Assembly: GCA_012976225.1 (NCBI GenBank)
Contig: JAAVVG010000015.1
Coordinates: 248,001-312,000, forward strand
Source: Golubevia sp. BC0850
Lineage: Eukaryota > Basidiomycota > Exobasidiomycetes > Golubeviales > Golubeviaceae
Direction of reading: 5' to 3'
DNA length: 64,000 bases
Shown: one piece after another, positions 45,684 through 59,119 of the stretch
Layout: each line of letters begins with the position of its first letter
Numbering within the stretch: position 1 is the first letter of the stretch
Notes under the pieces: generated by a model
Databases searched by the model: none
What the model saw: the letters and a program-made list of their open reading frames with translations, nothing else
What the model was told of the DNA's origin: nothing
Program-made: the position numbers and the translations under genes

Positions 45684-46448
45684 GCTCTGTGAGTAGGAGG
45701 AGCAAATGGAAGAAGTGAACACTTGATTTCGATTGAAGTCTGATTTTTGAATAAGTTGATAAGTAGCAAGAGAAGAAATGAGATACCGCAGAAGAGAGGA
45801 GATGAGGATTGAAGGTGGTTGCTAAGGATGGGACGGGAGAGGGCAAGGAATTGAAAGATTGTGAGAAGCTCGCCTTCTTGATAGTCTGGAGACTATTAGA
45901 GAGGAAGAGCTTGATTCTTGAAGGAAATGAAGGTGGAAAGGGTGAGTTGAAGAAGTAGGAAGGAGGAGTGGTGCAAGAAGAAGAGAAGAGAGAAACTTCA
46001 ATGCCAATCAGTATCAGTTTCCAAGGCAGCACAGATGAAGTTTTCTACTAAATTCTTAACTTACAAAATAAACAAGGAGGCGATCCTCAAAGACCCGCTC
46101 CAAGTCCATTTCCAAAGCCAATGTCTCGGTTTCAGAAATCGTGAGAGGACGCCTCCTCAAGACGCGTAGAGTTATCGCCACCTATCCCTTGCCCTCCTCT
46201 TTTCTTTCTCCATTCTTTGAGATCCAATCAAACCCTAAAGAGGCTCGGAGACTTCGATTGCAACGAGCGAGATTGCATCATGCCCGCTGAGCCCGTTGTT
46301 TCTGTGTAGACCTGTATCCTCATCTCTCTCTACTTCAATCACATCTTGAACTATACCTTTCCCCCTCTGCTTAATCATACTCAAGTCTCTTTCAAACGAG
46401 TCGAGAAGACATAGAAAGAGAGAGAGAGGAAATCAACTTCACCAAGCG
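45684..46448. promoter_or_regulatory. Divergent promoter between MIF4G and MHYT genes
   Basis: These 765 bases separate two start codons pointing away from each other. The MHYT side is CT-rich and has no clear TATA box. No coding exon is seen. Confidence 0.5.
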
Positions 46449-49400
46449 ATGTTTGGGTTCATCCTCTTTCGGCGGAGAAGAATCGCAACCATCTTACTAC
46501 TTTCATCTTTCGTCCTATTCATCACAGCTCAAACTCAAGAACTCATAGATGAACTTCCTTCAAGTACAAATTCAATATCAGATTCAGAAACAGAGAGCAC
46601 ATCAAGCTGGCTAGACTTTCAAGACGAACGAGCTTTGAAGAGGTTGCTTCTCTGTCCACCTCTACCTCCAGACACCTCCCTCACTCTCCCAGCACCGATC
46701 CCTCTCCGATCCACTTTCTCTCCTGAGAGAGTCTGTCTTTCCTTTCTTGTCTCATTCATAGGCTCAATAGCATGCTTAGAGCTTCTCATCAAAAGAGCTC
46801 CCAAGGTCCTGAAGGAGGAAAAAGAGACAGAGGCTGAGGGAGAAAAGGAAGCAGCAAGATCGAATAGGATTCACTGGTGGAATCGGATAGGAAGATGGGA
46901 TAGTAGCTGGCTCTGGTTATTGGCAGCTGCTTTCGCTTTCGGTGGTGGGACTACTTGGGCGATGCACTTCATCAGTAAGTATCAAGAGGGAGAGGAGAGA
47001 GCAAAGTCGGGAGCGGATGAGGATGGCAGTCCAAGTCCCAGAACCAACGTAGACGGTCTTCCTATTTTGATGATGGGTCAATGAGAATGCTCATTCCATC
47101 TCCTTTGGGTGTCGCAGTACGATGAGCTGACCTATGCCCTTCCTCCATCTCTCCAGGCATCAATGCTCTCTTCCTTCATTTCCCATCGCCTCTTCCGATC
47201 AACCTCTTCCCTATCATCTTTCTGAACGAGAGACCAATCCCTCAAGGACTCGAAGCCTGGTCGAACTCTTCTACTTCGATGGAATCCATGATGACTCAAG
47301 TCATAGAAGGAGATGGTGGTCGAGTGTTGGAATGGAAGGACGCTGCTTCGATGAGCTCCAAGGACATGGTCTTAATCATGGCTGCTACCCTTCAAGAACA
47401 TCAAGTCAGGATCATCGACCACCCAAGTGCTCTAGCCTTAGTAGATCTCAGAGAAGACGATGGCGGGACCATGCCAGTCATCTATCAAGGGGCCTATTCC
47501 ACTCTCGGTTTGATCTGCGCTATCGTGGGAGCCATCGTAGCCTTCGCCTTGTTGGACTTCTCACACCCCAACCCGAGGCCGTCTAGGGCGAATCCACCAG
47601 ACGATACAGGTACCAGCTGGATCGGAAGGATCCTTAGGAGTACTGGAGGACGCAAGAGAAGGAAGAGAACCCGGGAAAATGGACGAGAAAGAACGGCTTC
47701 GCCAGAGAAGAGGGAGAAGAGTCCGACTCCTGAGGTCGAAAAGGATCCTCAAGAACTCTTCGCAGCCTTTGATCTCTCGAAGCGACGATCGAAAGATGGT
47801 GCTGGAAAGGATAGAAGCATGACGGCAGCCCTCTCTTCTGCCCCTCCAACTTTCTTCCAACCCCCTCGTACCACTCTAGGCTACTTCGACGTCGCGTACA
47901 GCGTGACTGGAACCACCAAGCTCAATCCACAAGACCGTCTCGCGCCTTCCGATCGAGGGAATCTTTCTCCACTGGAGTCATTGGGACGCAGCCAGTCTCG
48001 TCGACTTGGTCAAAGCTCTTCGACTTTAGTCCCCAGCACTCCTTCTTCTCCAACCGAGATAGCTCCTCAAAAGGAAGATCAATCATCTATCAGGGATGAC
48101 TTGCTCAAAACGGCAGAGTACGAGAGGTATCGAAGAGGCAGCGAGACGACCCAGGTCTCTGCATTCGAAAAGGAGGACAAGGGGATGGTCAAGGAAGCCG
48201 CCGATTCCCTATACTTGGTCAACTCTCTATCTCGAGGATTGGTCTCCGATGAAGCTTCCATCTACAATACTCGCTTCGCCGGCTCCCGAAATCAACTAGT
48301 CACAAGCCCAGGAGCGATCGAGATGGCAGTCGGTGGCATGCATGCCAACCTTTTTGCTCCGCCTTCGCGTCAGCGTTCCTTCGCAAACTCAAGCTTCCGG
48401 GATCCTACTTATCAAGAATTTGTCTCAAGAGCGGCATCTACTTCCTCCTTTGCCTCTGCGGGGACAACGCAGGCAGGTTTGAAGAGATCCTCTTTGAGAC
48501 TCGCTGTGGACGATGACGCTCTCGACGCTCAGTCTCCCATCTCACCACCTTCGATCACCTGTCCAGAAGATGAGAGAAGGCTTTCGGATGAGATCACGCT
48601 GTCCGAAACGGACTATGATAGCGTCGAGTCGATAGAGGATCGAGACAGAACCTCAAGGCGGCGCAGGCTTGCAAGGCAAGCTCTTTCCGCTGCCATCGCC
48701 GGAGGCGGTATCTCAGCAATGCGTGAGTTATAGTCACGACGACCAGTCAAGTTTCTGAACATCGTAGCCTCAATATGTAGTCACTAACCTCTATGGTCTC
48801 CTCCCTCTCTTTCTGCAGACTACGCTTCTCAGTCAGCAACTCTATTCGTGCACTATCACTACGTCGCTGGATACGCAGTAGCAGGAGCGCTCTCCTCCGT
48901 AATCTTGGTCTTTCTCTCGTTCTTCGTACTATTCGATCTCTTGAGACCTCGATTACTCAACTTCTTCTGGGCACGACTTCCACTGGCTTTCCTTCTGAGC
49001 CTTGCTTCAGTGCTGATGCACTACACCGTAGTTATTGGAACTCGCTACTACATCACAACAATTCAACTGGCGGATCTTCTTCTTAACCCAGGTCAATGGA
49101 GGTCGGGTCGAACCTCTCGAAAGTCTCTGATCGGATTGGTAGCCAGCGTTGCAATCTCAATCTGCATCACTCTGGCCGTGGTGGCACTGCTATCTCAGAG
49201 GAGAATCGCTGAGAAAAAGGCGAGAAACTCTCAACAGAGAATCCTTCTAGCTGTCTTCCTACTAGACAAGAACGGTGACGTCTTAGCGGACGCTGACGGT
49301 TCTATTCCAATGGTGGAGATAGCAGATGACCTTCCGTCTTCCTTGGACCTGTTCATGTCGCCGAGACTCCCTCAATTCTCTCCTTCTGCAGTTTCAGGAA

Positions 49401-52135
49401 AGGAGCCGACGAAACGACCAGCCAAAAGGAGAGTGAACGCTGTCTTCAGACGCCTCTTCGCCCTACTGTCGAACGGAGGCCTCCCTTCCCCAGAGCAGGG
49501 AACTGCAGCTGATCTTCACGAGCTAGGAACAGATCAAGCCATTTTCTCCAAATGTCTTCGCAAGACTTGGGATTGGAAGCAACCCTCTGAAAGCAACAAG
49601 CCCACAAGTGAATCTAGAGCCTCTAAGGAGAGAGAGAATCGTCAGCTTTCAAAGCTTCGCTTCTCTGAGAAAGCTACAGAGCCAAACTTCGGTATCGAAT
49701 CTTCCAAAGTACGAGTTACCTCTACCAACTCTCCGGATCAGAAGAAGCCGAACGCAGCTCACAGGCGACTGCGGAAGAATCTTGAAGACTTCTACCTACC
49801 TATGGACACCCCGAATCGGAAGGTCTCACCGGCTCGTGAAGTGGAAGAGTTAACTAGGTATCAGAGCAAACGGGAAACAGGAGAGGAGAAATTCGAAAGA
49901 CTTTTCGACCGAGCTGCTTCTGAACTGTCTCGACTTCTTCTCGGTAGCGAGGACTCGGAAGCCAAAGCCAGGATGGGAGTCCTGTACGATCGAATTGTTC
50001 CTGTGGGATACGTCAAGGCTGGAGGTTCAGGAGCTCTAGCGAGAGGCCAAATGCTCGTCATCGCCAAGAGGATCAGCACGATGGCAGAGAGGGAAAGTCT
50101 GCTGCGATCTGGTGCGGGAGCAAATGGCTTCGCCTTCGTGGAGGCAGCTACAGTGGCTAAACGAGCCATTGGTTCTAAAGGTCTCGGTCTTAAGGCTGAT
50201 GAAACTGGCCCTCTAGTCTCTGATCTCGTGGCATTCGCTAGCCAGCGGACCTGTCTAGCAGATCAAGTCACGAGCGGAGTAGTCTACGTCTCACTGGTGG
50301 CTGTCCAGAGTCTTTTGGTCGGAGGAATTCAAGTCGCTGTGGATCACAATCGTCGACATTCCTTGCCGATGGTGGAAATCGGAGATCTAACCAGACCGGA
50401 TGGAAGTGAATCGATGCAGTCACTCGGCAGCTTAGCCCAGCTCAATTCTTCCCTCCAAAGTCTCTCTGGACACACTCTCTTCTCTCTGATCGAGCTGAAC
50501 GAGTCTCTTCTGGAAAGACGTGCCTTAGTCTCCGATCGGCGCGGAAGTGTATCTTCAATCTCTATGGCCAAGTGGATTCCTAGACTGCTTCCAAGCCAAA
50601 AGGACCAAATGGAAACGACGGAATCTTACTCACTGACACAAGAAAGACTCATCAACGCTCTAGTTCACAATCTTATAGCCTTTCTGGATGCTCTTCTTCC
50701 AGTCGAAACCGTCTCTTACCTCCTGCCTCGACTCACTTTGATTCCTGAGGTGATCGCTCTTCTTCCGCCCAGCCACACTTCCTCCAACTCCAAGGCTCGT
50801 TCGAGGAACTCCGCAGGATCTCAACAGCAGCCAGGGATCTCTAGGGATTCTGGATTTGGTCAAGCTTACTCCATCAACTTCAAGGTAGTGGTAGCTGCTG
50901 ATACGGACCTGGCTGGATTGACTTGGATTCCCTACCGTCTCTTCGTCGTTCACAATGAATGCAGGTCCAAAGCTCCTGCTTCTACTCCCAATCGCTACTC
51001 CAGCTTGATGGAAGGAAGGAGAAGGTCAAGGGCTTACAGTGTCGATGGATTCAAGATTCGAAGCAACAGTGGTAATCTAATACCTCGTACCTCGGACGTG
51101 ACCAATCAGCCCAACGTGACGACGAGATCGAGAGCTTCAACTTTGATGTACAGTCCTTCCGCTTCTTTCACGTCCCTCAAGGATCAAGTTCAATCTGTCA
51201 AGAACAAGGTTCGAATGACTACTAGGGGTCAAAGGACGAAGCGACATGGGAGATCTTCATCTGAACCCGATGCGAAGTCGCTCTATGGATGCGAAGTTCC
51301 TCTTTCCCATCCCTCGCAACACGCAATGTCGACCAAGACTTCTGCTACGCCGCATCAACACTCTGCCTCCAACTCCAGTGACTTCAAAGAAGGCGGCCTC
51401 GGGAGTGGTCTGAGACGCAGAAGTGTCGTGCCTCTCTCACCTGTGCTTTCACAGCATGAGGATGCTGAAGGAGATGAATCTGAGACTCCTACCATAGACA
51501 ACTTGATGCTTGGGTTTCAGGAAGAGACTAGAAAGACGGAATCTACATCCAACGTTCACTTCGGAAGCGGATTCTCCCAGCTGCCCATTAGATCGACAAC
51601 AACTTCCAGCTCGAATCCAGGGATTCTATTTCCTTCCGCCTCTCTTTTCTCCTTCACTCAACCCTTCAATGTCAACTCCAAATTCGATAGACCTCGCAAT
51701 GTGGAAGATTCAATCGCTCCAGATTTCATTCCAACATCTGAATCTTCAATCTCTTCAAGAGGTAACCACTTTACTCCTTCAACCTCTAGACAAAGTCGGA
51801 TTCAAACTGAAATCTCAATCCCAATGCAATTCCCGAATTCTGTCAACGTTCCTCAAGTAGTTCTTCAAACTTCTACTTCTACAACTTCCTCATCTAGATT
51901 CAGTACGGGAGCTTCCATTTCTGAACAAAGAAGACAATCTGCACCTTCTCTCATTCAAAGTTCAACTCCAATCCCTCTACCCTCCTCAAATAGTAACCTT
52001 TCAACCTTTGATCCCCCTTACGATCCAGATTGGATCTCGAAACTTTTGAAAAAACAGTTGACAGAAGAAGATGAAGCTTTCAAAGTTGGACAGCAAAAGG
52101 AAATCGAGATGGACTTGAACTTGTTAGTGGATTGA
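46449..52135 (+). CDS. Giant MHYT-domain membrane protein
   Basis: MHYT domains are membrane modules first defined in bacterial signalling proteins and proposed to sense O2, CO or NO through a bound metal. Exons 46449-46974, 47157-48722 and 48819-52135 give 1,802 residues. Three motif copies are visible: WAMHFIS (residues 171-176), SAMHYAS (695-701) and VLMHYTV (762-768). Each ends a hydrophobic helix, with further helices such as VCLSFLVSFIGSIACLELL, LICAIVGAIVAFALL and VAGALSSVILVFLSFFVLF. Normally the motifs lie about 60-70 residues apart. Here about 520 residues, mostly disordered, lie between the first and second. After the membrane part come about 1,000 cytoplasmic residues: a partly ordered region (for example QMLVIAKRISTMAERESLL, SGVVYVSLVAVQSLLVGG) and a Ser-rich tail. 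No GGDEF, EAL or kinase output domain is visible. Confidence 0.86.
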
Positions 52136-52582
52136 ACTCCTTTTTTACTTTTATCCTCCTTTTACCGCCCTCCTCTTCTTAGCTGCTCGATTGGATCATC
52201 TTCTCTCTAACGTCAATCTTTCTGTGCTTCTATCTCTTTCGGTCACTTTGTATTACATTCCTTTTTTGTTCGAGAACTTCGTTTGTCATATCACTTTCTT
52301 TCATCTCACAAGTAGCCTTTAGTGACAAAGGGACGTTGCTTCGGTATCCGGTTTCTTAGACTGCGAGCGATCGTTCTCTGTGGATTCCTTTGCATCCAAG
52401 CATCAAGCATCGATCTGGACCCACCCCAACCATCCTCCTTTAAGAGTCGCTTGGATCTTGAGTGACAATAAACATCAACGATCAACTTGAAGCTCTCATT
52501 ATCATCAAGCAGATATCAACTCAATCCGATCTCTAGGGTATCGGTGCTAGCTCATCCGGACCTCTCTCATCTACCATCTACC
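52136..52582. other. Intergenic region upstream of PEX1
   Basis: These 447 pyrimidine-rich bases hold the 3' end of the MHYT gene and the promoter of PEX1. Nothing further was found. Confidence 0.5.
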
Positions 52583-55500
52583 ATGTCAAAATCGTCTAGA
52601 TGCACTCTATCATACATTTCATTGGATTCAACTCTCAATTCTTCTTTGGTTCATCTTCCAATTTCACTCTACGCTCCTTTAACTCAAAGATCAGTTCCAC
52701 CTCAAAACATAGTAGTAGAATTAGAGTTAGTCTTACCTCCTTCCTCAAATGGAGGTCTCCATGATTCAGTGACAGATTCAGAACCAGAATCAGAATCAGA
52801 AGAAGGAATTCAATCCGATCGAAAGTACTACGTTGGTTGGTCAGGAATGTCCTCAACTCCTCTAAGCAACTCTTCAATCCAGTCTCAATCTCAATCTTCT
52901 ACTTCTTCCTCTCCATCTCTTCAAACCGTTTTGACAATCGCTCCATCTTTAGCTTCATTACTTAGACCTTCATCTCCAACCATTTCATTGGAATCATGTC
53001 TCGTTAAGATCACTTTACTCAGATCTCCGCCTCTTCCTACTGCTCAAAAGATAGAGGTCACCCCTCTTACTCCCGATGATTGGGAGATCCTTAGTTTGCA
53101 TGCTGAACAGATTGAAGCCAATATGCTGGGTCAGGTCAGAGCTGCTAGGAAGGGAATGAAGATCATCGTTTCTACTGGAAGCAATGGAAGGACTAGGTGT
53201 ACTTTCAGAGTAGGTGAGTTGTTGAGTAGCTGGTCGCTCTATGTTTTGAGTGGACGAGGCTGTGCTGGATTGATTTGAATACAGATTGAAAGATTGTATG
53301 CGACTGAGTCGAAAGACCAGAAGTGGTGTGAGTGAGCAGTTCTGACTCCTTTCCCTCTCCTTCCCACCTCCTCAGACTCAACCGATCCTCCTACAGCTTC
53401 ATCTAGTCATTCTCCAGATTCATCATCTCTAGCTAGAGCAGTGCGGTTATCAACAGACACGGAAGTCATCATAGCCCCCAAACTACGATCCCTTCCAAAT
53501 CCACAAGACACAGAATCTCATTCTCTCAACTCAATCAATGGAACGAAACCTCCAGCTTCTTCTCAAGAACAACAGCAAATGATAGAAATCCAGTCCAGGT
53601 TGAAGAGAATGCTTTGGAGAGTTCTACCTCTAGAGTGGGAGCCGTGTAACCTTCAACTCAGAGATGGAAATCAACTTCCTTCCGGTGTAGTTCTACCGCC
53701 TTCTAGGAGAGAGGAAGGAAACGATCCTTATGGGTTTCTGATGAAGGCATTTCCAACTGGTAGATTCTCGGTCACTAAAGTTCCTTGTCCTGCTACTTCT
53801 GGATCTAGTTTCTCATCAACAAGTCAAAGTAGAAAGAGTTTTAAGAGAGATGATTTGGATGATGAGGAAAAAGACTCAAAAGGAGACTTGGATCAAGAAA
53901 CTGAACAGGGTGAAGAAAATGGGGAAGATGAAGAAGAACAGCTGGGAGTTGGAAATCAAAGCTCTCTTCCACGAAGACCTACTGCTTCTGCTCAATTCTC
54001 GGCCTCTCTTTCTCTCGTTCGGGATGGCGAAAATGAATCACACACCGCTGGAAAGGAAGTTCTCTGGCCGGAGAGGCATGTTTGGTTGGATCTCAAATTA
54101 CGGAAAGCTTTGGGAATAGGTCCAGGAGAACTAGTCAGATTCACAAGTCCACCTCCTTTCTCTTCTCAACAAGTTTCGGAACCAGAGTCAAATTCAAAGT
54201 CCAAAGTTTCTTCCAAGTCGAAATCAAAAGGGCCTTCTTTGGCTGGAGTGGATTCACTTCTAGAATGTTCAACCAGCCTGATCCTCGACACCTTTAGAGC
54301 TAGAACTCTTCTAGACGTCGATTCAGCTGAATCTCCAAGGAATGGGAATCAAGGTGGAAAAGGATCTTCAATTCGAAGCGGATCTTCTGGAATGCTTCTA
54401 GTCGGAGGTCCTGGATCTGGGAAAACCTCAGTTTGTGATTCGATCTCTTTCAGATTAACCGATTCGACTTTATCCAAGAAGGTTGGATCTACCGGATCGA
54501 GTCTTCCTCCTATCAAGACCATCAAAATCTCTTGTTCCCCATTCTCTGAAGAACGATTACCAATCTTGAGGAATAGAATCTCTTCTTGGTTATTGGAGTG
54601 TTCTTGGAATTCTCCAACTCTTTTGATTCTCGAGGATTTAGATAGGTTATGTCCTGCTGAACAAGAACATTCGGACTCGACTAGATCCAAACAGATTTCT
54701 GAAAATCTCATCTCAGCTCTTAAAGAATGTATCGAGAAGGATGACGTGTTTGTGGTTATCACTTGTCAGAATGAAAATTCTTTACATGAGAGGATTAGAA
54801 ATTCAAAGGTTATCAATAGGATTATGAAATTGAAACCTCCTAGTAAGGAAGGTAGAAAAGAGATTTTGGAATTAGTGGTGAAGGAGAAATGTGGCTGGAA
54901 GAAGGAAGATGGACAGAAAGAGAGTGGATCAAGAAAGATGAAAGGAAATGGAATTCAACCTAGAGACTTGAATTATGTTACTCTGGCGGGTTTGACGGAA
55001 GGGTATCTACCGAGGGATTTGAAGGATCTTACTGACAGAGCAGTCCATCAGGCAGTGATGAGAAGTGCTGGAGACAGAGCTAACGGAAACCGAGAGGACG
55101 AGCAGGACGAAGATGAGAAGGAAAGCGAGAATGAAGCCGACTCGGTGAGTGCCAAATCTTTTTTTTCTCATTGGGTTCTGTGAATAAAATTTCACTAACT
55201 CCTTTCTACTCTTGTTCGTCCTCAGCCTCTCTACCTACTTCCTGCCGACTTCGTCTCTGCTCAAGAAGGATTCACTCCACTCTCTCTTCGAGACATCTCT
55301 TTGGCTGAATCTACAGTAGCATGGTCTGACATTGGAGGTCTCCAATCCACTCGAAGAGTGTTGAGAGAGACTCTGGAATGGCCTACAAAGTACTCGGCTA
55401 TCTTCCAGAACTGCCCTCTGAGGCTGAGAAGTGGACTGCTGCTCTATGGTTACCCTGGTTGTGGAAAGACGTTACTGGCTAGTGCTGTGGCTAAAGAATG

Positions 55501-56562
55501 CGGTTTGAACTTTATCAGTGTCAAAGGTCCAGAGATTCTGAACAAGTACATCGGAGCGAGTGAGAAGTCGGTGAGTACTTGAAGCGCCTTCCTCTTCTTC
55601 CAACCAATTCAGTTGGGGCTGATCTCCATGCTATCCTTCCTCCCAAATAGGTCCGTGATCTTTTCGATCGAGCTCAAGCTGCAAAACCTTGCGTTCTATT
55701 CTTCGACGAATTCGATTCCATCGCTCCAAAGCGTGGTCACGATTCTACCGGAGTCACAGATAGAGTCGTCAATCAACTCTTAACTCAGATGGATGGAGCT
55801 GAAGGTTTAGATGGAGTCTATGTTTTAGCAGCAACTTCCAGACCGGATCTAATCGATGCTGCTCTACTCAGACCTGGTAGATTGGACAAGTCTCTACTCT
55901 GTGACATGCCGAACTTGGAAGACAGGTTGGATATAATGAAGGCTGTAGCCCCCAAGATCAATCTAGGAAAAGAAGTCGACTTGAAGAAATGGGCGGAGAA
56001 GACTGAGGGGTTCAGTGGAGCAGATCTTCAAGCTCTACTTTACAACGCTAATCTAGAAACTATCCATCAAAGCATTGAACAAGTCAAGAAGAATGAAGAT
56101 GAGAACTCAAAGAAAGATAGCGCAAATTCAAAGGAGAAGAAAACTCAATTCATCAAACTCGGAGGTGGAAGAAAATCTGAAAAGGTGGATCGGAAAGGAA
56201 AGGGTAAAGCTAAGGACAATTCCTCAGGTCTCGTCTCTTCTAACTCGACCGCTATGAGTGGAGCTGAAAAACAAGCTTTACAGAGGAAATTGGATCTAAT
56301 GCTCGAGAACTCTTCGACGGCAAGTAACTCTCAGAACAGTAATCTCAAAGCAGCTTCAGATCTGGCTAGTTCGAAACCTGATACTTTTGTCACGGATGCT
56401 CACATCGAAAATTCGTTACTGTCCACTAGACCTTCAGTCCCTGCTGAGGAAGTCGTTAGGCTCAGAAAGATTTATAGAGAGTTCGCTGGAGATGAGAGGG
56501 ACGGTGGTTTCCCAAATGGAGAAGGAAGCAAGGATGTTGGCGCTAGAGAGACGCTCATGTAA
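52583..56562 (+). CDS. PEX1: Peroxisomal AAA+ ATPase Pex1
   Basis: Pex1 pairs with Pex6 to extract the ubiquitinated import receptor Pex5 from the peroxisome membrane. Exons 52583-53213, 53376-55144, 55226-55570 and 55651-56562 give 1,218 residues. The N-terminal double-psi-barrel region includes [10 protein letters not shown] and [20 protein letters not shown], typical of Pex1. D1 has Walker [10 protein letters not shown] and Walker [12 protein letters not shown]2 has Walker [16 protein letters not shown], Walker [11 protein letters not shown] and the second region of homology [17 protein letters not shown]. All D2 catalytic residues are present. Disordered acidic insertions lie before D1 and after D2. 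The start is the first ATG in frame; upstream codons begin with TTG. Confidence 0.96.
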
Positions 56563-56972
56563 TATTTATGGAATCTTGAATATCTCGAATGGAATTCGAG
56601 CCTCGCATCTAATGAGGGGACCGCTTCAAATTGAAAATGAGTGAGGCAAATTCGATTGAGGGAGAAGCGAGAGGAGCTGCCGTGCTTATCACTGCTCGAA
56701 AGAGAAAGTTCTGCTTCTCCCTTTCTTCCTTCTTCTCCGCATCACCTGATATCTCTTCAAATTTCTCAATGACTCCTGGTCTTGAATCTTTGACCGCCCT
56801 TTCCCTGTTTCCATCGCGTTGATAATTCAAGATTGTGACGTCGAAGTGCAGCAATCACGAACGTTCAGATTCACACTCCTGTGATATAGGTCAGGAAAAG
56901 GTCTTCAGATGTTGCTATCGAGGGATGTCTCTAAAATACAGAGAACATAGAAAAGGTTTCCCACAGCAAGCT
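56563..56972. other. Convergent 3' intergenic region
   Basis: A 410-base gap between PEX1 (+) and the degraded secreted-protein gene (-). Nothing recognisable was found. Confidence 0.5.
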
Positions 56973-57855
56973 TCAGGGACACTGGGAGGCGCTGAGAGCT
57001 AGTTCAAAGCCATCAGCCGCGACGTCGCCTATGGCTGGCATCCATCCTAACAAAGTTGAAGTTGAAGTTTTCCAGATTCCACAGTCCATTTGTTGAGCGG
57101 CATTGGGACAATCGATCTTACGAGTTGAGGAAGATTGAGGGAAAACGGCAAGATTCAGAAACGTCAGCTACAGACACAAAAAGGAATTGACACAGAGTTT
57201 GGAGATCCATGGATCTTAAAAGTGAACCCCACTTTCCTTCCTTGATACTCACGTTGACAGTAAGAGTTCCGAAAGGGTTGTTTTCTCGGCTATCTCCCCC
57301 TTTACCAGCTAGCTTTGTTGCAGTGATGCTCAATTTGTTCGGTACTTAACAAAGACATGCGAAGGAAAGGAGTAGAGAACGATTAATTCAGAAAGTTTTT
57401 TGGCTGTAATCTTCAGGAAACTCTGTACGTTCTGTTCTTCATCGATTTCAATAGACCCATGAATGTTGTCTTTGGCTGAAGCTTATTCATTCTGTATGGC
57501 TCAGCATTGTCACTTGTCAGACGAGATGTTGTACTACCGTGTGGCAACTCCATGGCTGCCTTGAAGACATCGATAGCGTACTGTTTGAGGAAGTCAGAGT
57601 ACTTTGAGTTTTGGTCATTGCAACCTTCGCAGGGTCCGTCATAAAAGGTACCAAAGTTGCTTAGGATATTGCTGGAGAACCACATCGTGCATTTGTCGAC
57701 CAGTGGACTGTCATCTTGAGCAGGATCCGCAATAGGTTTGACTTATGGAGCAGAAGGGGAAGTCCTCTTGACATTAGACTAGCCATAGTGGGTGATCCTC
57801 TGACGCTCTCGAGAGTGAGAGCCAGAATCAGTAGAGAAAGGAATCTTGAGGGCAT
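56973..57855 (-). pseudogene. Cys-containing secreted protein gene, apparently decayed
   Basis: No family is recognised. The minus strand starts with ATG at 57855 and a good signal peptide (MPSRFLSLLILALTLESVRG). About 40 codons later the protein-like frame changes: NVKRTSPSAP, then a stop, then VKPIADPAQDDSPLVDKC. It continues as WFSSNILSNFGTFYDGPCEG and LPHGSTTSRLTSDNAEPYRM to about 57420. Two further exons, 57344-57253 (PNKLSITATKLAGKGGDS) and 57116-56973 (IDCPNAAQQMDCGIWKTSTS, ending ASQCP), join in phase with normal splice signals. The junction near 57430 is not resolved. The shift and stop near the Kex2-like KR site suggest a broken gene. A missed upstream exon is the alternative. Cysteine pattern and signal peptide suggest a small extracellular protein. 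Confidence 0.5.
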
Positions 57856-59119
57856 GTAGAGAAGAAAGAGGAGGTGAAAGTTAAATGGTAAACTTGAGTT
57901 AAATAGAATAAATTATCCAATTCGAAGTGGCCTCTTGCTGCAGGAATAATGTAAAGATGTATCGCCAGCGCTTACAGGAGCTGTAGTGGAGAAAGCGCTA
58001 GGCTGTAGAAGAAGTTGAGAGAAGTTGTTGTTTTCAGAATGTGGTCACAAAGTCTCTTCCTTTAATAGACAAGATGCTTGAATTGGGCGCATTTCTACTG
58101 AGTAACTCTTCGAACAATGAAATACTCTCTCCAAAAGTGCGTACGCCTCAAAGCGACGCCATACAGATATGAGTCACTCATATGCTCTTCAGCTTCTTAC
58201 TCATTTTGATGAGAACGTTCTTTTGGGCGTCATCCCTCTCCTTGAGGTCTCGACGCCCAAGACTTGAAGAAGGCGACGCCGTCTCAAAAAACAGCTACGC
58301 CGACAAAAAGAGACATAGAGTAGACCATGCTTCTTACAATTCGATTCAAGACAGTCTCTTTCTTGTTCAATGAAATTGATCAAGTCCAAGTCGAACGATT
58401 CTCAGAGCAACGAAGATCTATCCTTCGTCGGCCTCACACCGCGCTTCGAGTCTGAATCTCTTGAAGTCGTGAGAAGAAATCTCTATAACTCTAATTGAAA
58501 AATATAGAGGGAGCAAAATTCCTCTTTCAGAAAGTACGAACCCTACATACAGGTCGAAAGGGCATAGAAATAGGGACCAAAGAAAGTGGGAACGAAAATT
58601 CATAGAAACATCCCGAAGGCGGCCAAGAGAGAGACTAGAGTGGTAGAGAGCCATGCCAGGCCTGTAGTAGCATCGCATGAGAAAGAAGATGCTCCGTTCT
58701 CAGAATTACCTGGGAAGTCTTTTTCGTTGGCGGTGAAACCTGTGAAACGAGCAGCTATATTTCGAGAACGTGCGGCTCTTTTCTGCAACCCGAGTTCATG
58801 GACGATGAATGTACGAGTCTATCATACAACTATGAAAAGGTGTTTGTCTCTTTGACTCTTTGTGGCTTTGTCTCCAAGAGAAATACCCTTGAGTTGTTGG
58901 CGTCGAATGCATGTGTGGACGATAAATTCTTCGCCTCGTTGTTCGACCTTTGGACCCACGTCTCATCATTTCTCAGTGCAATTCTGATTTCATCCTATTC
59001 AGGATATGGACAAAAAGTCTCTTGATCTTAGAATTGCAAGTTCTGACAAGACGCCATGCAGCCAAAGACTGGAACTTCTCTAATCTCTCGTCCTTTCACT
59101 TTATCCCCCTGATTTCAGC
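57856..59119. other. Intergenic region, 1.3 kb
   Basis: This region has many short frames on both strands without natural composition or splice context. GGGCGTC and GACGCCC form a small inverted repeat near 58226-58254, and GCGACGCC recurs nearby. No gene is supported. Confidence 0.45.

Noticed and set aside
58182-58855. Several 60-90-codon frames on both strands
   Set aside because: Unnatural composition, mutually overlapping and no splice partners.
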